From Patescibacteria group bacterium (GTDB lineage: Bacteria > Patescibacteriota > Minisyncoccia > Phycocordibacterales > UBA2100): DNA of 10,326 nt. The translations under genes were made by a program, and so were the position numbers. Every line of letters begins with the position of its first letter. The stretch's first letter is position 1. The stretch covers positions 1 to 10,326 of the forward strand of contig WFZM01000008.1 of NCBI GenBank assembly GCA_015489565.1, written 5' to 3'. A model generated the notes under the pieces. That model was not told the origin of the DNA. It was given only the letters and a program-made list of their open reading frames with translations, and made no database searches. This document shows, in pieces, positions 6,602 through 10,326 of this stretch.

Positions 6602-7876
6602 ATGCTTTCAGCATTTTTTACAAAACTCAAGCATGTTTTTCAGGATAAGGCTATAAGAAAGCGCGTGCTTTTTGTTCTGTTTATATTGGCTGTATTTAGA
6701 GTTTTGGCGGCAATTCCGGTACCCGGAGTAAATGAAGCGGCTTTGCAAAATTATCTAAACAATAATAATTTAGCTAGCTTTCTAAATATTTTCTCGGGAG
6801 GTGGTTTGTCAGCGCTGTCTATAGTGATGCTTGGAGTGGGGCCTTTTATTACCGCATCTATTATAATGCAGCTTTTGACCGTTGTATCTCCAAAACTCAA
6901 AAAACTCTATCAAGAGGAAGGAGAGGCCGGAAGAGCTCAGTTTATACAATACGCAAGATATCTAACTGTGCCACTTGCAGCGCTTCAAGCTTTCGGTTTT
7001 GTTACCGTGCTTACAAAACAAGGAATATTGGCACCGCAGGACTTTTTTGGCACGCTGGTTATGGTAACGGTAGTTACCGCCGGGGCTGTCTTGCTAATGT
7101 GGTTGGGAGAACTCGCTACAGAGTTTGGCATAGGTAACGGAGTTTCAATAATCATTTTTGCAGGTATCGTATCTAGCTTGCCACAGAAAGTCTACCAGGC
7201 GTATTTGAACTATAACCCAAGCGATTTGCCGAATTATCTACTGCTTCTTGCCATGGGTGCTCTGGTTACCGCTTTGGTTGTTTACATAACTGAAGCTGAA
7301 AGACCAATCCCAATTACTTACTCAAAACAAGCGCGCATGGGCTCAGGTGCAGGGCATGTGTCCACATATTTGCCTATACGTATAAATCAAGCGGGAGTTA
7401 TGCCTATCATTTTTGCGATATCCATATTGCTTTTCCCGCAAATGCTAATGCAATACTTATCCGCCGCAAATATTTCTTGGGCTTCCTCAGTAGCCGCTAA
7501 ACTGGATGCGGTGGTGGCCAATCCGTTTATTTATGTCCCGGTTTACTTTACTTTGGTGCTTGTGTTCACCTTCTTTTACACCGCTATTACTTTTGAGCCC
7601 AAAACTGTAGCTGAAAACTTGCAAAAGTCCGGAGCTTTCATACCGGGAATACGACCAGGGAGAGAGACAATGGAATTTTTGGCAAACGTTGTTACAAGGA
7701 CTACGCTTGCCGGAGCTGTTTTCTTGGGATTTATTGCCGTTTTGCCAAGCATTCTTCAAAGTGCTTCCGGTATGAGCAACTTTGCAATAGGAGGAACCGC
7801 GCTTTTGATTGCCGTATCGGTTGTTCTTGATGTTATTAAAAAGATAGAGGCGCAATTGTCCGTTCGTGAGTATTAA
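6602..7876 (+). CDS. secY: Preprotein translocase subunit SecY
   Basis: The 424-residue protein is strongly hydrophobic with about ten predicted membrane segments. It carries SecY hallmarks: AAIPVPGVN near the first segment, SIVMLGVGPFITASIIMQLL around the plug and second segment, and LLMWLGELATEFGIGNGVSI before the fifth. It forms the protein-conducting channel of the cytoplasmic membrane with SecE and SecG, driven by SecA or the ribosome. It is the last gene of the operon, as in the canonical spc order, and is followed 11 nt later by a strong terminator hairpin. Confidence 0.98.
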   Translation: MLSAFFTKLKHVFQDKAIRKRVLFVLFILAVFRVLAAIPVPGVNEAALQNYLNNNNLASFLNIFSGGGLSALSIVMLGVGPFITASIIMQLLTVVSPKLKKLYQEEGEAGRAQFIQYARYLTVPLAALQAFGFVTVLTKQGILAPQDFFGTLVMVTVVTAGAVLLMWLGELATEFGIGNGVSIIIFAGIVSSLPQKVYQAYLNYNPSDLPNYLLLLAMGALVTALVVYITEAERPIPITYSKQARMGSGAGHVSTYLPIRINQAGVMPIIFAISILLFPQMLMQYLSAANISWASSVAAKLDAVVANPFIYVPVYFTLVLVFTFFYTAITFEPKTVAENLQKSGAFIPGIRPGRETMEFLANVVTRTTLAGAVFLGFIAVLPSILQSASGMSNFAIGGTALLIAVSVVLDVIKKIEAQLSVREY

Positions 7877-7887
7877 GATTTTCTTTT

Positions 7888-7920
7888 AAAGAGCGCAGGC
7901 TGAAGGCCTGCGCTCTTTTT
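7888..7920 (+). terminator. Rho-independent terminator of the spc operon
   Basis: A perfect 13-bp stem (arms 7888-7900 and 7906-7918, GC-rich core GAGCGCAGGC/GCCTGCGCTC) with a TGAAG loop ends in a T run (7916-7920). This is a textbook intrinsic terminator and closes the ribosomal operon after secY. Confidence 0.95.
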
Positions 7921-7922
7921 CT

Positions 7923-7950
7923 TTGGCATTTTCTAAAAAAACTGTATAAT
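7923..7950 (+). promoter_or_regulatory. Promoter of the guanylate kinase pair
   Basis: TTGGCA (7923-7928, 5 of 6) and a perfect TATAAT (7945-7950) are separated by 16 nt. It starts immediately after the spc terminator, so the guanylate kinase genes form a new transcription unit. Transcription is expected at about 7957-7958, which coincides with the ATG at 7958, predicting a leaderless mRNA. Confidence 0.8.
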
Positions 7951-7957
7951 AATGCGC

Positions 7958-8545
7958 ATGCGAAAACAAGTTTTGGTAATAGCAGGTCCTACAGGAGTAG
8001 GAGAGAGTACTTTTACAAGAGAGCTTCTTGAGAGTTTTGATTATTTTGCAAAAGCGGTTTCTGCGACAACGCGTCCACCAAGATTAAATGAAAAGCATGG
8101 AGTGGATTATTATTTCTTTGATAAGGAAACTTTCTTTGATAAGGTAGACAGTGGAGATATACTGGAGTGGACTCATGTTAAAAACAGAGACGCTTACTAT
8201 GGAGCCTACAGGCCGGACATTGAAGAGAAGCTGGCCAAGGGCTTGGTGGTAATAGTTAATACAGACGCAAAAGGTGCAAAATATTTCAAGGATAATTATG
8301 GCGCTACCACTATTTTTATCAAGCCAAAAGATTTGGAGGTTATACGAGACAGGCTATACAGGCGCGATCCGTCCATAAGCGATGAGGAGGTAAACAAGCG
8401 ATTAAAGTCTGCCGTAGAGGAGATAGAAGAAGCCGAAGAGTCCGGAGTTTATGATTACGTGGTTTGGAATACAGACTACGAGTTTGCAAGAACCTTTGAT
8501 GGGCTTGTGGAAATTTTAAGAAAAGAGGGTTATGTCAGAGACTAA
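7958..8545 (+). CDS. Guanylate kinase-family protein with altered P-loop (Walker A Lys to Glu)
   Basis: The 195-residue protein has the guanylate kinase fold signature throughout: SATTRPPR (35-42) and YYFF (51-54) of the GMP site, Glu70, Tyr80-Tyr81-Gly82, and Arg-rich LYRRD (133-137). The P-loop reads GPTGVGEST (10-18), so the Walker A lysine that contacts ATP phosphates is Glu16 (GAG). The usual DxD after the GMP site is NTD (101-103), and the Thr/Ser after YYG is Ala83. These changes suggest reduced or lost kinase activity, perhaps a regulatory or GMP-binding role; alternatively a sequencing error explains the Lys change. An ATG at 7952 lies 2 nt from the -10 box and cannot be on the expected transcript, so ATG 7958 is chosen. 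The gene overlaps the next by 14 nt in another frame. Confidence 0.88.
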   Translation: MRKQVLVIAGPTGVGESTFTRELLESFDYFAKAVSATTRPPRLNEKHGVDYYFFDKETFFDKVDSGDILEWTHVKNRDAYYGAYRPDIEEKLAKGLVVIVNTDAKGAKYFKDNYGATTIFIKPKDLEVIRDRLYRRDPSISDEEVNKRLKSAVEEIEEAEESGVYDYVVWNTDYEFARTFDGLVEILRKEGYVRD

Positions 8546-9134
8546 AAATAAAGTAGACATGATTGTCATTTCAGGCCCTAGCGGCGTCGGTAAAAGCAGT
8601 ATAATAAAAGGCGTGCTCAAAAGATGTCCGCGAGCATCACTACTTGTTTCGGCAACAACTCGTAAGCCAAGACCGGGAGAGAAAGATGGTATTAATTATT
8701 ACTTTATTTCTGAAGATGAATTTAAAGAAAAGATAAAAAGCGGAGAGATACCGGAGTATCGCTTTACTCCGGAGACTAAAAATTACTACGGTACTTACCT
8801 TCCGGATTTAAGAAAAAAGATAGAAGAGAATAAAATTCCTATAGCGGATGTTGATATAGTTGGAGCCAAATTTTTTAAGGAGAATTTTAATCCGCTTTTG
8901 ATATTTATAATGCCTCCTACCGAGGAAGCGCTTATATCAAGAATTCAAAAGAGAAATGACAATATGTCTAAAGAAGAGCTTGAAGAAAGACTTAAGATAG
9001 CAAAAAGGGAAATAAAAGAAGATAGTAAGTTCTATGATTACAAAATAGTTAACGAGGAAGGAAAATTGCAAGAAAGTATAGAGCAAGCTTTAAATGTAAT
9101 GCAGAGCCACCGGGTATTTTGTGAGTCTGATTAA
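8532..9134 (+). CDS. gmk: Guanylate kinase
   Basis: This 200-residue protein should phosphorylate GMP to GDP with ATP in the cytoplasm. It has an intact P-loop GPSGVGKSS (15-23), the GMP-binding SATTRKPRPGE (40-50), NYYF (55-58), Glu75, NYYGT (84-88) and the acidic DVD (106-108). Length is near the family norm of about 200. It overlaps the preceding paralog by 14 nt, so the two are probably translationally coupled; GAGGG lies just 2 nt from its ATG, one of the few Shine-Dalgarno-like runs in the window. The two copies are clearly divergent relatives, not a recent duplication. No hairpin follows its stop, which lies 2 nt from the end of the convergent HIT gene. Confidence 0.94.
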   Translation: MSETKNKVDMIVISGPSGVGKSSIIKGVLKRCPRASLLVSATTRKPRPGEKDGINYYFISEDEFKEKIKSGEIPEYRFTPETKNYYGTYLPDLRKKIEENKIPIADVDIVGAKFFKENFNPLLIFIMPPTEEALISRIQKRNDNMSKEELEERLKIAKREIKEDSKFYDYKIVNEEGKLQESIEQALNVMQSHRVFCESD

Positions 9135-9136
9135 AT

Positions 9137-9565
9137 TTAATTCTTAAAATTTGACATGTAGTCCCTCATTTTTCGGGCAGTCTCTTTTACATCTTTGATT
9201 GTTGAGCTTTCAAGCATATTTGTTTTGGAAAATTCAATGATAGGTCGAACTGATTGAATTTTCCTGCCAAATTTATCCATCCAATCATATCGAGGAAATA
9301 TCCAAAAATGAAAACCGTGCTCAGTATCTTCATTTTGGAACAAATAAACTTCATCAATATTTAAGAGCTCTCGCATGCCTTTTCGTATTTTACGCAGTAG
9401 ATTAATAAATTCCAAAGCTTCATTATCCGTAAATTCATCTATAGATTGTATTTTTCGTATGCTGGCTATAATGAAGAAGGCGGGAATTGGTACTTCCCAG
9501 TCCTAATGAACATCGAAATGCTCGCTTATAATTATGTTTTCGTTTGGAAACAGTTTCTTAGTCAT
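9137..9565 (-). pseudogene. HIT-family (histidine triad) gene interrupted by an in-frame amber codon
   Basis: Read on the minus strand from ATG at 9565, the frame encodes 20 residues (ending EHFDVH), then TAG at 9505-9503, then 121 residues in the same frame beginning DWEVPIPAFFIIAS and ending at 9137. The whole reads like one HIT-family domain of about 142 residues, members of which hydrolyse or transfer nucleotides. VYLFQNED and HGFHFWIFPR correspond to the region of the HxHxH triad, though only the central His aligns clearly. The stop probably replaces Gln (CAG to TAG). Because rpsE and rplO end in TAG, TAG works as a stop here, so this is likely a nonsense-mutated gene, or a sequencing error. 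The downstream fragment has only a TTG (9415) as possible restart. Absence of other damage suggests a recent event. HIT assignment is moderate. Confidence 0.72.
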
Positions 9566-9572
9566 AGGGACT

Positions 9573-9602
9573 ATAATAACACTAATTTTAGTCATAGTCC
9601 AA
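9573..9602 (-). promoter_or_regulatory. Promoter of the HIT gene, overlapping a dyad and direct repeats
   Basis: On the minus strand TATTAT (9578-9573) is preceded by TGT (extended -10), with a weak -35 TTGGAC (9602-9597) 18 nt upstream. The -10 ends 7 nt before ATG 9565, predicting a leaderless transcript and supporting that ATG as the original start. The promoter sits between arms of a 7-bp inverted repeat, GGACTAT (9568-9574) and ATAGTCC (9594-9600), and between two copies of TTAGTCATAG (9558-9567, 9588-9597) spaced exactly 30 bp. This is a plausible repressor-binding layout. Confidence 0.5.
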
Positions 9603-9605
9603 ACC

Positions 9606-9641
9606 AAACAATGGAGCTTCAAGCTCCATTGTTTTGATTTT
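9606..9641 (+). terminator. Terminator-like hairpin between the divergent HIT and adk promoters
   Basis: Arms 9606-9617 and 9623-9634 give a 12-bp stem (AACAATGGAGC/GCTCCATTGTT) with a TTCAA loop, followed by TTTTGATTTT on the + strand. The minus-strand side has a poorer T tract. No + strand gene ends just upstream; the nearest is gmk at 9134, so it may stop readthrough from the guanylate kinase unit before adk. Confidence 0.7.
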
Positions 9642-9643
9642 GC

Positions 9644-9671
9644 TTGTAAAATAAAAGCGCTTGTGTATAAT
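9644..9671 (+). promoter_or_regulatory. Promoter of adk
   Basis: TTGTAA (9644-9649, 4 of 6) and a perfect TATAAT (9666-9671) are 16 nt apart. The -10 ends 8 nt before the adk ATG, predicting a 5' UTR of at most about 2 nt. It follows directly on the terminator hairpin, making adk the first gene of a new unit. Confidence 0.7.
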
Positions 9672-9679
9672 TTGCTGGT

Positions 9680-10282
9680 ATGAACGATAATGACACAAAC
9701 AGAGCGCGTTCCTTTTTATTTTTCGGACCATCGGGCGCCGGCAAAGGGACGCAAGTAAAACTTTTAGAGGACTACCTTAAAAGCAAGAGTGACAGAGAGA
9801 TAGTCAAGTTGGATATGGGGGCCAGACTGCGAGAAGTGGTTCAGGAAGGCAGATACGCCGGCAGGAAAATAGATAGCATAATAAGCCAAGGTCAATTTTT
9901 ACCCGGAACAGTCCCGGTTTATTTTATGTATGATTTTCTTATAGAAAATTTTAGGCCTGAAATGACTCTTTTGGCGGACGGAGTAGTGCGCAGCGCTGTT
10001 CAGGCGCAAGCGTTTCATGAGGCCATGTATTTTTTTGAGCACGAAGATTATGAGATTATTTTTATAAATCTCTCCGATGAGTCAATTACCAAGCGTCTTT
10101 TAGGGCGAGGTAGAAATGATGATACACCCGAAGGTATAAAAAAGAGAATAGAGCAATACAAAGATCAGGTCTACCCTCTTTTAGATTTGTTCCGCTCATT
10201 CGGCAAGGAGATAATAGAGATTGACGGAGAGCCAGATATAGACACGGTGCATAAAAGTATATTAAAAGCTTTAAATATATAA
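9680..10282 (+). CDS. adk: Adenylate kinase
   Basis: The 200-residue protein should interconvert ATP, AMP and ADP. It shows the P-loop GPSGAGKGTQ (16-25), the AMP-site equivalents DMGARLR (45-51, normally TGD-LR) and DGVVRSAVQ (100-108, normally DGFPRT..Q), and RGRNDD (143-148) with Arg156 in the LID region. The LID is short, without the zinc-finger insertion of many Gram-positive enzymes. The AMP-site motifs deviate from the bacterial consensus, so another nucleoside monophosphate kinase activity cannot be excluded. In the canonical spc order adk directly follows secY; here the guanylate kinase pair and the HIT gene intervene. The next gene begins 3 nt after its stop. Confidence 0.88.
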   Translation: MNDNDTNRARSFLFFGPSGAGKGTQVKLLEDYLKSKSDREIVKLDMGARLREVVQEGRYAGRKIDSIISQGQFLPGTVPVYFMYDFLIENFRPEMTLLADGVVRSAVQAQAFHEAMYFFEHEDYEIIFINLSDESITKRLLGRGRNDDTPEGIKKRIEQYKDQVYPLLDLFRSFGKEIIEIDGEPDIDTVHKSILKALNI

Positions 10283-10285
10283 ATT

Positions 10286-10326
10286 ATGCAAAAAGACGAA
10301 AAAAAAGTTTTAATAAAATTATCCGG
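10286..10326 (+). CDS. Start of a further gene, possibly UMP kinase (partial)
   Basis: An ATG 3 nt after the adk stop opens a frame that runs off the window (13 complete codons, reading MQKDEKKVLIKLS, then GG of a glycine codon). KVLIKLSG resembles the N-terminal beta strand and glycine turn of UMP kinase (PyrH, amino acid kinase family), which typically begins with K-RVLLKLSGEAL. With so few residues this is only a suggestion, but it fits the neighbouring nucleotide kinases and co-transcription with adk. Confidence 0.5.
   Translation, partial: MQKDEKKVLIKLS

Noticed and set aside
7952..7957. ATG at 7952 as the start of the first guanylate kinase-like gene
   Set aside because: It begins 1 nt after the TATAAT box, upstream of the expected transcription start; ATG 7958 in the same frame fits the promoter.
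9446..9637. 63-codon + strand reading frame in the gap before adk
   Set aside because: It is antisense to the HIT gene and runs through its promoter and the terminator hairpin. The composition is not protein-like, and the opposite strand gives clear family-like sequence.

Overview
The window looks like a chromosomal segment of a Candidate Phyla Radiation (Patescibacteria) bacterium, most likely of the Parcubacteria group. This is an inference from four sequence facts. There is a Cas12a-type CRISPR array, a system often found in these lineages. The second half of the spc ribosomal-protein operon runs rpsN-rpsH-rplF-rplR-rpsE-rplO-secY with no rpmD (uL30) in the 3-nt gap between rpsE and rplO, and loss of uL30 is a known CPR hallmark. 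Genes are tightly packed, AT-rich and mostly lack a Shine-Dalgarno sequence. The code appears standard: TAA, TAG and TGA all act as stops, which argues against the Gracilibacteria/Absconditabacteria code.

Region 1 (1-448) is the trailer end of a CRISPR array with 36-nt repeats and seven visible 26-28 nt spacers, closed by a degenerate repeat. Leader and cas genes would lie to the left, outside the window. Region 2 (449-3842) holds two + strand genes with related promoters: a fusion of a histidine phosphatase domain to a YvcK/CofD-like domain, and an unrecognised 540-residue protein with helical repeats in its N-terminal half. Region 3 (3877-7920) is the truncated spc operon, with its own promoter in front of rpsN and a strong intrinsic terminator after secY.

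Region 4 (7923-10326) is a nucleotide-metabolism block: two overlapping guanylate kinase-family genes (the first with Glu in place of the Walker A Lys), a reverse-strand HIT-family gene interrupted by an in-frame amber codon, an adenylate kinase, and the first codons of a further gene whose start resembles UMP kinase. The block could supply GDP, ADP and possibly UDP, as expected of a reduced-genome organism that salvages nucleotides.

Several genes have a -10 box ending only 7-8 nt before the ATG, predicting leaderless or nearly leaderless mRNAs. Almost every start codon is preceded by T. The most notable observations are the phosphatase-YvcK fusion, the P-loop-altered Gmk paralog, the amber-interrupted HIT gene and the orphan solenoid protein next to the CRISPR locus.
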